From: Angiostrongylus vasorum
Taxonomy: Eukaryota; Nematoda; Chromadorea; Rhabditida; Metastrongylidae
Direction of reading: 5' to 3'
DNA length: 64,000 bases
Assembly (NCBI GenBank): GCA_018806985.1
Contig: JADANN010000422.1
Location: 952,001 to 1,016,000 of the forward strand
Within the stretch, counting starts at the first letter, position 1. Every line of letters starts with the position of its first letter. Of the stretch, positions 23,360 through 33,765 are shown piece after piece. The notes below the pieces were generated by a model, which saw only the letters and a list, made by a program, of their open reading frames with translations, did not search any database and was not told where the DNA came from. Made by a program: the position numbers and the translations under genes.

Positions 23360-23938
23360 ATACAATGTACCCCCACTAGCCACGCATAGGATAAAAAAGC
23401 ATAGCGGGGACGATTTTGAAGTAAAAGTCAATATCATTGCGCAGGAGACTAAAACACCAGCGCGAAAACTTCTTGAGCCTTTTTTGGATAAATGCCAAAA
23501 ACCCTGCAATGAATAACAGGGATGAATGCCCAGAGGTCATACTCGGCCTGACCCCGTATGTTCGCATCAATTTCTGATGTGGCGTGGTGCAGTCATCAAC
23601 CTTATGCGACTATAATCAGCTGTTCTAATCTCCCTCATTGGAAGCCAGTAAAAAGACGTAAGTTTTCCGAGAAGCCGTTGATCATGTAATTACCATAGAG
23701 TTTCTTGTCTTTTTGCAAGTGTTATTGAAACGTTTGGCCTAGTAAATTGTATGTCAGTATACCCTTCCAGGCTCTGAAGAAGGCGATACTGCCGAAACGT
23801 CAGCTACTGTTGTATTGTATTGTATTGTTTTTCTATGCAAGTAAATGTATGCTGTTTAACAACCTCGCGATTGTTGAACAAGAAAACGAAGCATTCATAT
23901 TCGAATGCCGAGGTTAATAGAAAGTCGATCCTGGAAAC
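23360..23938 (+). mobile_element. Penelope-like element PLE-D, 3' fragment
   Basis: Begins in the last part of the GIY-YIG coding region (CCCCACTAGCCACGCATAGG) and continues through the 3' UTR, nearly identical to PLE-B, to TCGATCCTGGAAACT. It contains a well-kept hammerhead-like motif. A foldback tRNA-like element follows immediately. Confidence 0.82.
23768..23805 (+). ncRNA. Hammerhead ribozyme-like motif in PLE-D
   Basis: CAGGCT, CTGAAGA, AGGC-GATACT-GCC, GAAA, ACGTC, AGCT. All core boxes are present, as in PLE-B. Confidence 0.7.
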
Positions 23939-23954
23939 TGTAACATCACAATGT

Positions 23955-24245
23955 TAACTTTTTATTTGCTGCCTATTGCAATTTTTTTACGGCAGGGTAC
24001 TATGTGAAATACAACCGTAATGATGCTAAGATATTTGCAAAACTCCGGACCGTAGGTGTTTGTGGTGGGGAAAGAATGCGCGAGCGCGATTACCCTTTCC
24101 GAGGGCTAACCCGTTCACCACCACACCATGCGGATCCTTCGTTTCGCCTGTCTCTCACCTGGTCTTCAGCGCTTTCGTTCCCCCACGGCAGACATGTGCG
24201 GCCCAGAGTTTTGCAAATATCTGAGCATCATTACGGTTAAATTTA
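23955..24245. repeat. Foldback tRNA-like element
   Basis: Antisense arm from GCTGCCTATTGCAA and GATGCTAAGATATTTGCAAA; sense end CAGAGTTTTGCAAATATCTG followed by GCATCATTACGG. The ends are inverted copies of each other. Confidence 0.6.
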
Positions 24246-24249
24246 CAAC

Positions 24250-24684
24250 ATTTGAGTGTTGCTCCACTGTGCTAGATTCAACTAGATGCTTCAGCATGAC
24301 ACGTGATGTCGGGTTTTGTGAGAATTATCCCCTGAAATCACAGAATTTTATGCACTGACTGGTCTTGTAGGCGCTTGTTTTTCTTGTTGGTACTGATGGC
24401 TTTAACAAAATGTTACCAAAATCTGCTGAATCTCAATTATATTAAATTCAGTATGGTATGAATAGTAAACGATCCCTCCATTTCACACTAATGCAATCAA
24501 TAATGGCAGCATCTTCTAGAGAAAAATAAAAAGGAGATATAAACCGAAAGCACTAGTGAGAGAGTAATGAGGAAATACCGAAGCATTAATATTCACTGCA
24601 AACAGAACCGTATTTTCAAGGCGTACTGAGCAATTATTATCCCATCGTGTACAAAATTAGCTCATACAGCGCCGTAGTGTGAAC
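24250..24684. other. No gene recognised
   Basis: Spacer before the inverted PLE pair; nothing recognised. Confidence 0.4.
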
Positions 24685-24696
24685 ATATGGTAGAGC
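24685..24696 (+). repeat. Left target-site duplication of the inverted PLE pair
   Basis: ATATGGTAGAGC, repeated in direct orientation at 28162-28173, outside the two inverted PLE arms. Confidence 0.75.
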
Positions 24697-24796
24697 TCCC
24701 ACGTCCGACTTTCTATTAACCTCGCCATTGATCAAGTAATTCTTCGTATTCTTGTTGAGCAAACACGAGGTGTTATTTTTATTCCTTATTCACGAT

Positions 24797-24837
24797 CAAG
24801 CTGACGTTTCGGCGGATTTCGCCTTCCTCAGAGCCTG
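24797..24837 (-). ncRNA. Hammerhead ribozyme-like motif in PLE-E
   Basis: Minus strand: CAGGCT, CTGAGGA, GGCG-loop-CGCC (perfect 4-bp stem II), GAAA, ACGTC, AGCTTG. All core positions fit. Confidence 0.78.
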
Positions 24838-25647
24838 GAAAGGTCAAGTTGACAGCAATCTACTCGGCCAAACACCTTCATAACCAAACAGAGAAAACGC
24901 TGAACCAAGATTTCAATCACATTGAACACAGCTTTGCACACTCGCCGCTTTCTATGAAGCTTCCACTGAGTATGTCGCGTGGAGACCAACCGCACAGAGT
25001 TCACATGGAAGCGTAATATGCCCATCCCATCAAAATAACAGCCTAATATACTGCCCAATATCCCGCGTGATAATGAGGCATTCTTCCCTGCGGTTCATTT
25101 TCGGATTTCTGGAATTAATCCAGAACGCCTCGAGAGTTTTGCGCGCTTGTGTTCACGATTCCTGCGCAAGGATCGTGACACGTACTTCAAAGTCCTCCCC
25201 GCTATGTCTCTGGGTTCTATGCGTGCCTAGTGGGGTATTTGGTTTACATTTGCCGACTATGTGTTCTTTTATGCGGACACAGAGAGGTCTGCCCGTTTCG
25301 CCAATGTATTCGTCTCCGCACGCCTAACAGGGAGATCAGATAGACTGTACCCGAGCTCATGCAATCACCGTCTCTACACCATTAGGGCAAACTATGCAAT
25401 TTTTGCGTTGCACATAGATGGTCATATGGGCGGTTACGAACTAGCTGGAGCCTAAGAGTACTCGGTGGTATTTCTACTGCGTTTACCGAATCCTCAAGAA
25501 CCGCCCTTCTTAGGCAGCGTTTTATAGCTGCACTTACATCATTTGAGATGAAGGGTAGGATAAAAGGGACCTTTCTATCGCTAGAGTTGTCGTTTGGAGG
25601 CCCTAGGATTTCCTCTGCACTTATCTCGAGCTACAGTTTCGTAGCCA

Positions 25648-26463
25648 TTAGAAATGGCTATTTGCCGCGCCAAGTTCCCGGACTCCTCTCTCTGCTCTCT
25701 TCCCGTGCACACGTTGGTTGCTGTTCGAAACATGTTTCTTACGAGCGCCCTTTTCGTGTGAGAGGGGTGAGAGGAGAGGTAATGAACCAAGATGTTTTTT
25801 AATACTTGGCTTTCGGTACCACTTCGTTATGTAGCCATTTTCTGACAGGCTAATTTGGACGTTCAGGAATGGAAGCCAGTTTTCTTTCGGTTTCTCTCGG
25901 GTGAACTTGAAATACTCTGACTGTTCATTCAACAACTCGAAACATTTGTCCATTTCCTCTTGTGTTGAGCAAAGGACAAAACAGTCATCTATATATCTAC
26001 AGTAGAGCAGCGGCCCGAGATCGATCACCGGTGCTTCCATCTTAGCCATAAACGCAATGGCCAGGCTTGGTGCCAGTCGTTGTCCCATTGCCAACCCTCT
26101 TATTTGAGCGTAGTACTTTCCGGACCATCTGAAGATTGAGCCGCTCAAGCATTCTTTTAAGAGTGCCATCAACTGCTCTATCTTGAAGCCACACATGTTT
26201 ATTTCTCCTTCGTGTTGCATCAGGAGTTCGAATATGGCTTGCATTGCGGAGTCATTCCACGCGTTTGTATAAAGCGCGCTAACGCCGAACGACTCCATCA
26301 CGTACGCGCTGCTGAGCTGCGCAGTACGTAGACGGTCCAGAAACATCTGGGTATTCGTAAGATGGGCTGGAATGTGTTTCAACAACTGGTTAAATATTAG
26401 AGTTAAAAACCATGTTATCCTATCCGTTGGCTCTTCTACACAGCTAATGATTGGTCTAACCTG
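25648..26463 (-). pseudogene. PLE-E reverse transcriptase
   Basis: Least damaged PLE RT in the window: a 245-codon frame from 26385, extended by similarity to 26463. Landmarks: SFGVSALYTNAWNDSAMQ, GLAMGQRLAPSLAIAFMAK, YCRYIDDCFVLC (catalytic Asp pair), ENWLPFLNVQISLSENGYI and TKWYRKPS. The final 40 or so residues are off frame after a one-base gain in the A run near 25795. The N-terminal third of a full PLE RT is missing. Confidence 0.9.
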
Positions 26464-26503
26464 CGGAGTCTATCTTGAAGTTCATGTAAACTAATAATAT
26501 TAA
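26464..26503. other. Unique spacer at centre of inverted PLE pair
   Basis: About 40 bases (TGCGGAGTCTATCTTGAAGT and following) separate the two truncated 5' ends. I cannot trace their origin. Confidence 0.6.
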
Positions 26504-28161
26504 TATTTAACCAGTTGTTGAAACACATTCCAGCCCATCTTACGAATACCCAGATGTTTCTGGACCGTCTACGTACTGCGCAGCTCAGCAGCGCGTAGCG
26601 TGATGGAGTCGTTCGGCGTTAGCGCGCTTTATACAAACGCGTGGAATGACTCCGCAATGCAAGCCATATTCGAACTCCTGATGCAACACGAAGGGAGAAA
26701 TAAACATGTGTGGCTTCAAGATAGAGCAGTTGATGGCACTCTTAAAGAATGCTTGAGCGGCTCAATCTTCAGATGGTCCGGAAAAGTACTACGCTCAAAT
26801 AAGAGGGTTGGCAATGGGACAACGACTGGCACCAAGCCCTGGCCATTGCGTTTATGGCTAAGATGGAAGCACCGGTGATCGATCTCAGGGCCGCTACTCT
26901 ACTGTAGATATATAGATGACTGTTTTGTCCTTTGCTCAACACAAGAGGAAATGGACAAATGTTTCGAGTTGTTGAATGAACAGTCAGAGTATTTCAAGTT
27001 CACCCGAGAGAAACCGAAAGAAAACTGGCTTCCATTCCTGAACGTCCAAATTAGCCTGTCAGAAAATGGCTACATAACGAAGTGGTACCGAAAGCCAAGT
27101 ATTAAAAACATCTTGGTTCATTACCTCTCCTCTCACCCTCTCACACGAAAAGGGCGCTCGTAAGAAACATGTTTCGAACAGCAACCAACGTGTGCACGGG
27201 AAGAGAGCAGAGAGAGGAGTCCGGGAACTTGGCGCGGCAAATAGCCATTTCTAATGGCTACGAAACTGTAGCTCGAGATAAGTGCAGAGGAAATCCTAGG
27301 CCTCCAAACGACAACTCTAGCGATAGAAAGGTCCCTTTTATCCTACCCTTCATCTCAAATGATGTAAGTGCAGCTATAAAACGCTGCCTAAGAAGGGCGG
27401 TTCTTGAGGATTCGGTAAACGCAGTAGAAATACCACCGAGTACTCTTAGGCTCCAGCTAGTTCGTAACCGCCCATATGACCATCTATGTGCAACGCAAAG
27501 ATTGCATAGTTTGCCCTAATGGTGTAGAGACGGTGATTGCATGAGCTCGGGTACAGTCTATCTGATCTCCTGTTAGGCGTGCGGAGACGAATACATTGGC
27601 GAAACGGGCAGACCTCTCTGTGTCCGCATAAAAGAACACATAGTCGGCAAATGTAAACCAAATACCCCACTAGGCACGCATAGAACCCAGAGACATAGCG
27701 GGGAGGACTTTGAAGTACGTGTCACGATCCTTGCGCAGGGAATCGTGAACACAAGCGCGCAAAACTCTCGAGGCGTTCTGGATTAATTCCAGAAATCCGA
27801 AAATGAACCGCAGGGAAGAATGCCTCATTATCACGCGGGATATTGGGCAGTATATTAGGCTGTTATTTTGATGGGAGGGGGCATATTACGCTTCCATGTG
27901 AACTCTGTGCGGTTGGTCTCCACGCGACATACTCAGTGGAAGCTTCATAGAAAGCGGCGAGTGTGCAAAGCTGTGTTCAATGTGATTGAAATCTTGGTTC
28001 AGCGTTTTCTCTGTTTGGTTATGAAGGTGTTTGGCCGAGTAGATTGCTGTCAACTTGACCTTTCCAGGCTCTGAGGAAGGCGAAATCCGCCGAAACGTCA
28101 GCTTGATCGTGAATAAGGAATAAAAATAACACCTCGTGTTTGCTCAACAAGAATACGAAGA
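26504..28161 (+). mobile_element. Penelope-like element PLE-F (right arm of inverted pair)
   Basis: Plus-strand PLE beginning at the ATATTTAACCAGTTG point and running to GAAGAA at the right duplication. It matches PLE-E closely but has many single-base gains between 26590 and 26900 (for example in AAGGGAGAAAT, GGAAAAGTAC, AAGCCCTGG) that break the RT frame. The motifs TGYIDDCF (frame-shifted), ENWLPFLNVQ, the CATQ linker and GDEYIGETGRPL are all readable. Confidence 0.9.
28065..28105 (+). ncRNA. Hammerhead ribozyme-like motif in PLE-F
   Basis: CAGGCT, CTGAGGA, GGCG-AAATC-CGCC, GAAA, ACGTC, AGCTTG. Compared with PLE-A, stem II changes from a G-U to a G-C pair, so pairing is kept. Confidence 0.78.
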
Positions 28162-28173
28162 ATATGGTAGAGC
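28162..28173 (+). repeat. Right target-site duplication of the inverted PLE pair
   Basis: ATATGGTAGAGC, same orientation as the left copy at 24685-24696. Confidence 0.75.
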
Positions 28174-28707
28174 CTTGTAATAATGAAATAGTTTTTGAGT
28201 GACCTACTCCTTAGCTTAGGCAAACCACCTTTCCGTGGCTGGCAAATTACTACTAATTTTTTCCTAGGATGATAAGAAATTGACCTTGTAGATAGCTAGG
28301 CATTACAATTGCTGTGCTTAATGAATTCGAATGAATGACGCATCTCCAAGAGATTCGTTAAACCGAGCACTTTGTCCCTTATTATCTTACCACCAAAAAA
28401 AATCGTAAAAAGGATCATGAGAAATCGGTTAAAAAGGAAAGCGAATTGTGAAAGAACTATATAGGCCAAAATCATTTGTTGAAGATGCTAGATTGTCTTG
28501 CGACACTTCATGCAACGCAGGCCCCCTTGCTAATTTTTCGACACACCAAATAAATGTTTTTGTTATCGCCGTAATATTATTGTTTCATTAATGCTATATA
28601 CAAAGGTTTAGCTACACAAGTTTGAGACCTAGGGTTGCCATAAATAAAGAAAAAGACCCAAGTAGAAGAAAGAATCGCGCAAAACAACAAGAAGTTAAAT
28701 GTGACAA
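28174..28707. other. No gene recognised
   Basis: AT-rich spacer; nothing recognised. Confidence 0.4.
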
Positions 28708-28795
28708 TACAAATACGATAATATAATACAATAATAATATAATAATAATGACAATAATGATATAATACAGTATAATATAATATAATACAATAACG
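28708..28795. repeat. AT-rich simple sequence
   Basis: Imperfect ATAAT/AATAT repeats; low-complexity DNA. Confidence 0.7.
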
Positions 28796-28894
28796 TGATC
28801 GGCAATTAGAGATTACCAGAGAGGAAGAAGCAACAGGATCAATACGGGGTATTTTTTGCAGCAGAGGTGAAGTGATGTGGAGAAAAATGATCTT

Positions 28895-29485
28895 ATACAC
28901 CACCACACCATGCGGGTCCTTCGTTTCGCCTGTCTCTCAGCTAGTTGTATCGATCTCTTTGCCATCAGCTATCACCCGTCAACGGGATTGATCTGGGGAG
29001 CCCAAATTGGCATTGAACCCAGTTAAGCTGAGGCTATAGTTATAATCACATTTCTAACCTTTTTTACTTACTGCTCACTCTTTTTTGATGACAGGGTATA
29101 TTGCGAAATATAACTTCAATATACCCTGCCATCAAAAAGACTAGGCAGTAAGTAAAAAAGGTTAAAATTGTGATTATAACTATAGCCTCAGCTTAAATGG
29201 GTTCGTTGCCGATTTTGGCTCCCCAGAACAATCCCGTTGACGAGTGATTGCTGATGGCAAAAAGACCGATAGAACTAGCTGAGAGACAAGCGAAACGAAG
29301 GACTTGCATGGTGTGGTGGTGAATGCGTTACTCCCCAGAAAGGACAATAGCGCGTTCGTTCCCCACCATAGGCACCTGCGGTCCAGAGTTTTGCAAATAT
29401 CTCAGCTTCGTTGAAGGTATATTTCGCAATATACCCTGCCATCAAAAAAATAGTAGGCAGTAAGTAAAAAGGTTAAAATTGTAAT
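28895..29485. repeat. Two tRNA-like foldback units in inverted orientation
   Basis: An antisense copy (28895-29105) and a sense copy (29106-29485) meet at a near-perfect palindrome around 29105, made of their shared end (CTGCC-rich, GGCAGGGTATATTGCGAAAT). The sense copy contains GCATGGTGTGGTGGTGAATG and GCGTTCGTTCCCC. Confidence 0.7.
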
Positions 29486-29504
29486 CTTATACACCGTTAC
29501 CATG

Positions 29505-29725
29505 AGAAATATGGGTGCGTGTGGCGCTGTGGTCGGAGGCGCTCTGCAATACACATGGGGTAGATTCCCGCGCACCTGCCACACCAAGCTTTCCATCCCT
29601 CTCGGGTCGGCAAATTAGTGCCAGACTGGTCTGCGAGGATAGAGCACTGGTTCGATACATCTGTAGGTCACCGCGAGTCTTTGTAAAGGCCATTAATGAA
29701 GTCCAATGAATGGCGCATCACTCAG
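29505..29725 (+). repeat. tRNA-like SINE, SINE-T copy
   Basis: GTGTGGCGCTGTGGTCGGAG (A-box-like), GGGGTAGATTCCCG (B-box position), CCACACCAAGCTTTCCATCC, and the end with AATGGCGCATCACTCAGGGA. Confidence 0.65.
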
Positions 29726-30479
29726 GGATTGATCGTTGATCGTCGAGAGTTTTGTCTTTAGGGTTTTTGCCATGAAGGAGATATAGCCGAGAAAAAATAT
29801 ATGAGAAAAAAATGATATTACACACCGTAATCCTACATGGTTGAGCAGAAGCGGAGCACATTGGTGCTGCACCATCAATCAATAGAGAACCTTTTATGCG
29901 CTTTGAGTGTGGGCGGAGCATAGGACGATTCCAAGTTGGTACATGGCTGAGGATCAGGCGGGTTCAACGGTGAACAACAGGAGATAACAGGTATGGTACA
30001 CAGACAGGTGGAGGGCTCTCGTACAAGGTCGCGAAGGCAGAGTGCCAGTGCTTGAAAAAATCGATACATTGGAATCGAGAACAACGTGCGGCAGAACTTA
30101 ATTCCGCAACACAGCAGAGTGGAGGAAATACGATCGGCAGCAAAACACATTTAACATAGGAAACGTCTGTTGACATGATAGGATGGTGAACAATCGCGGA
30201 AAATGATCTCTACAATGGGTTTGCTTCAGCTCTCATCACCCGATGCTAGAATATTGATGATGCATTCTATCACTGCTCTTTTTATCCATCTGCATCACTT
30301 GTCACCTATCGTTCCAGTGATCATAGTGATCTTTTTATTGTACGATGTTTGTAAAGAATTCTCAGGATCGGTTTAGTGGTCTTCCTCTCTTCCTGCTGTG
30401 CGTACTACATGTCATGCCTCCCAGATACAAACAGCTCGTATCCATCGATTGTCGCTTAATATATTTCGCCCCGTATAGA
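29726..30479. other. No gene recognised
   Basis: No family recognised in the short frames here. Confidence 0.4.
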
Positions 30480-31135
30480 GCACTTCCGAATTCTTCAGCT
30501 ACGTCTGTAAAGGAGGGGGAAACGAACATAATGAATGACTTAGCCTCACAACGAAGTAGGAGGAAGCGAGGGGGTTTGGGGACTTTTCAAAGAGCATCGA
30601 GCATGTAGTGAAAAAGAACTATGAACATGTGATTCCATATCCACCTTCTCGTCTCCAAGATTCTTCCTTCTTCAACGTATGCGTCAGAAACCTGGTCGAT
30701 GCGTAAGCAGGATGAAAGATCTTTCAACATTATTGAACGCGCACTCGAAAGGACGATAGTAAGTGTATCCTGTGTCACACAAGTGAGTGAAGGAATCTGA
30801 ATCTTCGACCTGCGTCGACAATCAAAAATCAAAAAACGCCGTTCTATATAATACTAATTGTTGACGGTAAGGTAGGCCGAACACGTAATGCGTATGAGCG
30901 ACAACTGATGGACAAGTGCCGTTTGTGACTGGATTCTTTGCGATGTCAAACGCACAGCGGGAAGACCACCGACCCGATGATCAGAGTTCTTCATGAGAAC
31001 TCTAGAAGAAAATACGATGCTGAACGAGTCCATAGAGCGAGCAGAACCCACTGGACAATTCTTGCAAGCGACAGGGAAAAATGGAAGATTTACTGGTGTC
31101 CGGTAGCGCCACTCAACGATCAATGGTAGAAAAAG
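30480..31135 (+). mobile_element. RTE-1 fragment, plus strand
   Basis: Pieces of the RTE-1 C-terminal half: MNDLASQRSRRKRGG (about 30531-30575, equivalent to MNDLAPELSRRKRA), a degraded middle with ETWSMRKQDE-like DNA near 30690, and the end with ARSTHWTI-like SRTHWTILASDREKWKIYW (about 31039-31095). Many stops. Confidence 0.75.
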
Positions 31136-31445
31136 TGGATACATACTATAGTGTCCAAGCCGTTTGTACCACAGGACACTACACTGTAGGCTCTTTCTTA
31201 TTCATATTCATTCAATAACTAGTCGAGAGGGAGATCGAAACACTAAAGGTGAAAACAAAAGTAGCGTTCTCTGCACTTAATAAATTCCAAAGGCTCTCCA
31301 TCGGAATTCACTTTGCGGAGATCCAGCCTATAATACAACAAGTCGAAAAATACACTGTACGTAAGAGAAATAAAGCAATCAAAATGACACCATACATGTT
31401 ACTTACCAAGAGATATATAGTTGACACCAATAATTACAAATAACT
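31136..31445. other. No feature seen
   Basis: Spacer; nothing recognised. Confidence 0.35.
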
Positions 31446-31838
31446 TCCCTAACGGTTTACCACCTCATCATGGCTTGGAGGTGTTCCTGGGTGTCCGGCT
31501 GCGATCTACAACGGGGAGATTCACCACCAGCAGTGTCTTCCACACTGCGAAGAAGTCCGGCGTTTCCATCAGGAAATCCAGCTAAGAGTAAACGAATACC
31601 AGGATCCACCACCTTCCTGCTACCAAATTAATTGCATGGTGGCAAACCTACCTCTGATCCACAAAGGCGGCGACCGCCTGCGGTGGTGAAGACTTGCGGT
31701 AGACTTTGTCGTGGCTGACCTCGGGACTCCAGAAAACCACAATGGCTGAGCCAGCAAAACTCTTAGGAAACGGCGATTACTGGGTCCTGCACAACCAGTG
31801 AGTACGGGTCATCCAACTGTCCAAGTATCCTGTTACAA
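31446..31838 (+). repeat. RTE-tailed SINE-like repeat (SINE-R)
   Basis: Full-length copy of a roughly 380-bp family. It starts at CCTAACGGTTTACCACCTCA, passes TAGGAAATCCAGCTAAGAGT-like and GGTGGCAAACCTACCTCTGA segments, and ends in CCTGCACAACCAGTGAGTAC and TCCAAGTATCC. The end resembles the RTE-2 3' end. Confidence 0.75.
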
Positions 31839-32929
31839 ACAATGTCTATGAAGCGCATGAACGAAGAAGTTGGTCACCAATGTGATTCACCAATTGCATG
31901 TTTGGAAACAATTCCCAGTCCTTAGTCATATTTTTTACTGATGCTTTCGAAAATACGGCTCAAGACCGCTTATTCTGGAAAGTCGTCAAATTTGGAAAGC
32001 GCTACGAACAACGCTGTTGCTTTAAGCATTTGCAACATTTTGTTTGGGTAAGAAATCTTTCCGCAATGGATTCGATGCAAATTTTTCCTTTAGAGAACTT
32101 CTTTGTTTTACGCTGTGTATCAGGTTTCCGGCTCAAATAGTCAACACCATCCCTGCAGTTTTTTGTTTCAATAAGTATTGTCCTATACAGCACCGTATGG
32201 ATTAACGGGGTAGAGCACTTCAGCGTATCAACCAAATTCAGAATGGCAATACAGCAGAGAAATCTTGCTGAAGCGACACACAACAACCAACGTTATCGCG
32301 ATATTGGGGATTTTTATAACTGGCAGAAGAAAACAAAGTGTTTTAGACAATGTATCTTCTACAGTTCTTAAACTCCTAGGGGTGGTCGCCCAGTTCATAG
32401 TTGAAGAGAGGGAATTAACTACCAATGAGTTATTCCCATGAGAAGTCTATATCGTTCTTTCACCAACAGTCCTTGATATCCAAATTCCCCTCTTTGTGGA
32501 TACGACGCAAAATGAACTGTGACTAAATGAAAAAATACATGGAGTTCACAAGCATACAGGGCTTGTAAAACAACATGCGTTCAACAGAACATGATATTTG
32601 AATGAGATCCGAGTATTAGAACTGGTCGCACTTTTGCTAGGGGAGTAAAGCCATTTGTCTCCGTAATATTGTGTTGTAATAATATTTTTTAGTTTAACAA
32701 ACGGAAACCGTATGAACAGTTGATTCCCGTCATGAAAGGTATTTATTCACCATCGAGGTAACGCGCATAGACTTTCCTGGGTTTTGTACTAGGTTTTCTT
32801 GAGAGAAAAGTGTAATTGATTGTTGAAAAGCGCTCACATACGAATTCGGATGGTAAGTTTGATTATATGACTTAATTATTCTCGTACAATAATTACGAGG
32901 ATCAGTAATTGTAACGCTGTAAAATTGCT
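31839..32929. other. No gene recognised
   Basis: 1.1 kb without a recognisable gene or repeat. Confidence 0.4.
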
Positions 32930-33225
32930 GTTAAAGATGTGGACCATGCAGCAAAATCCTTGTCGAAATCCTGCTTGCTCAACTGGTTGCACCTTTTTCC
33001 AATATCCGCGATATGCGCGACAGGATAATTTTCTCCTGTAATACACTCAACAAGCACGACGGACAATAATTACGAAGGTCCCTTCTGTCGTCTTTCGTGG
33101 ACAGGATAATAGTGAATGGCGTCACTTACTAGTCTGGGATACTTTCTTTATGAAGAAAAGCTGTCATATGGCTTGCGAAAAGTTTATGTAAATGGTAGTT
33201 TCCAGTTCTTCGGAAGTCGGCAGCA
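32930..33225 (-). mobile_element. RTE-2 reverse transcriptase fragment
   Basis: Minus-strand pieces resemble the RT fingers region: TIILSTKDDRRDLRNYCPSC, LLSVLQEKIILSRISRILEK and an SRISTRILLH-like QAGFRKRFSC equivalent. Broken by stops and shifts. Confidence 0.6.
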
Positions 33226-33369
33226 CTTAAACGATGTCTAGTTATGCAATGCAACCAGCACACACTACATAAAGCCGGGATGTAAAGCTCTTATATTCAA
33301 AATTTATCTTGCCTTCTAGATTCAGGAGAACACATTTCTATAGCGAAACATATTATAGATAGAACATAG

Positions 33370-33680
33370 ATAAGGCCGGTTATATAATAAGAAAAACAGA
33401 CGACGGATTAACGAAGAAACTGAAGAGTGGGCTCCACGAGGATTCGACGGCTGCTAGGACGACCACCTACACATTCGGCGAACGTTTGCGTAACAGAAGT
33501 CAAACAACTGTATTCGCTGCTGGAGTTGTTTTACAGATCATAGTATGAGACTCGCACCCACACCATGGTCGAATAAAGCCACCACAATGGACGACGACTG
33601 CTAGGAAAAAAGGACCAAATGGCAAATGTGCTGGAATCTGCACAACTGATGAAGGCGAGCCGTCCAAGTGTGTAAGAAAG
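33370..33680 (+). mobile_element. RTE-2 C-terminal fragment
   Basis: Contains DNA equivalent to GRPPTRWADVFVTKVSQLYS and the HVRIKPPSWTT-like end, then TGCTGGAATCTGCACAACTG and CGAGCCGTCCAAGTG, the RTE-2 3' end. Similar to 7830-8110 and 36973-37285. Confidence 0.65.
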
Positions 33681-33699
33681 TAATTAAGAGCCTAGAGCA

Positions 33700-33765
33700 G
33701 GGTGATCGAACCAGATACAGGGTACCTCTGGCCACTGCGCTACGCGTATGCTCATTTTAGGAAAA
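33700..33765 (-). repeat. Possible SINE-T fragment
   Basis: GATCGAACCAGATACAGGGT and CTCTGGCCACTGCGCTACGC resemble the antisense B-box and A-box of SINE-T. Confidence 0.4.

Larger units (their letters stand above)
24697..26463 (-). mobile_element. Penelope-like element PLE-E (left arm of inverted pair)
   Basis: Minus-strand PLE, 5'-truncated near 26463 within the RT (VRPIISCVE). The RT frame is open from 26385 to 25648. An extra A in the run near 25795 shifts the frame before the linker; the GIY-YIG part (about 25260-25600) is in pieces. The 3' UTR has a hammerhead-like motif and a full tail including GAGGTTAATAGAAAGTCG, longer than in PLE-F. It is almost the same sequence as PLE-F in opposite orientation. 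Confidence 0.9.

Noticed and set aside
25067..25802. Plus-strand frames inside PLE-E
   Set aside because: Antisense shadows of the minus-strand PLE.
24685..28173. Inverted PLE pair as an assembly palindrome artefact
   Set aside because: The flanks are direct, not inverted, repeats, and the two arms end at different points; however, low base quality in the right arm remains possible.
28708..28795. CRISPR-like or satellite array
   Set aside because: Only imperfect AT-rich simple repeats without regular spacers.
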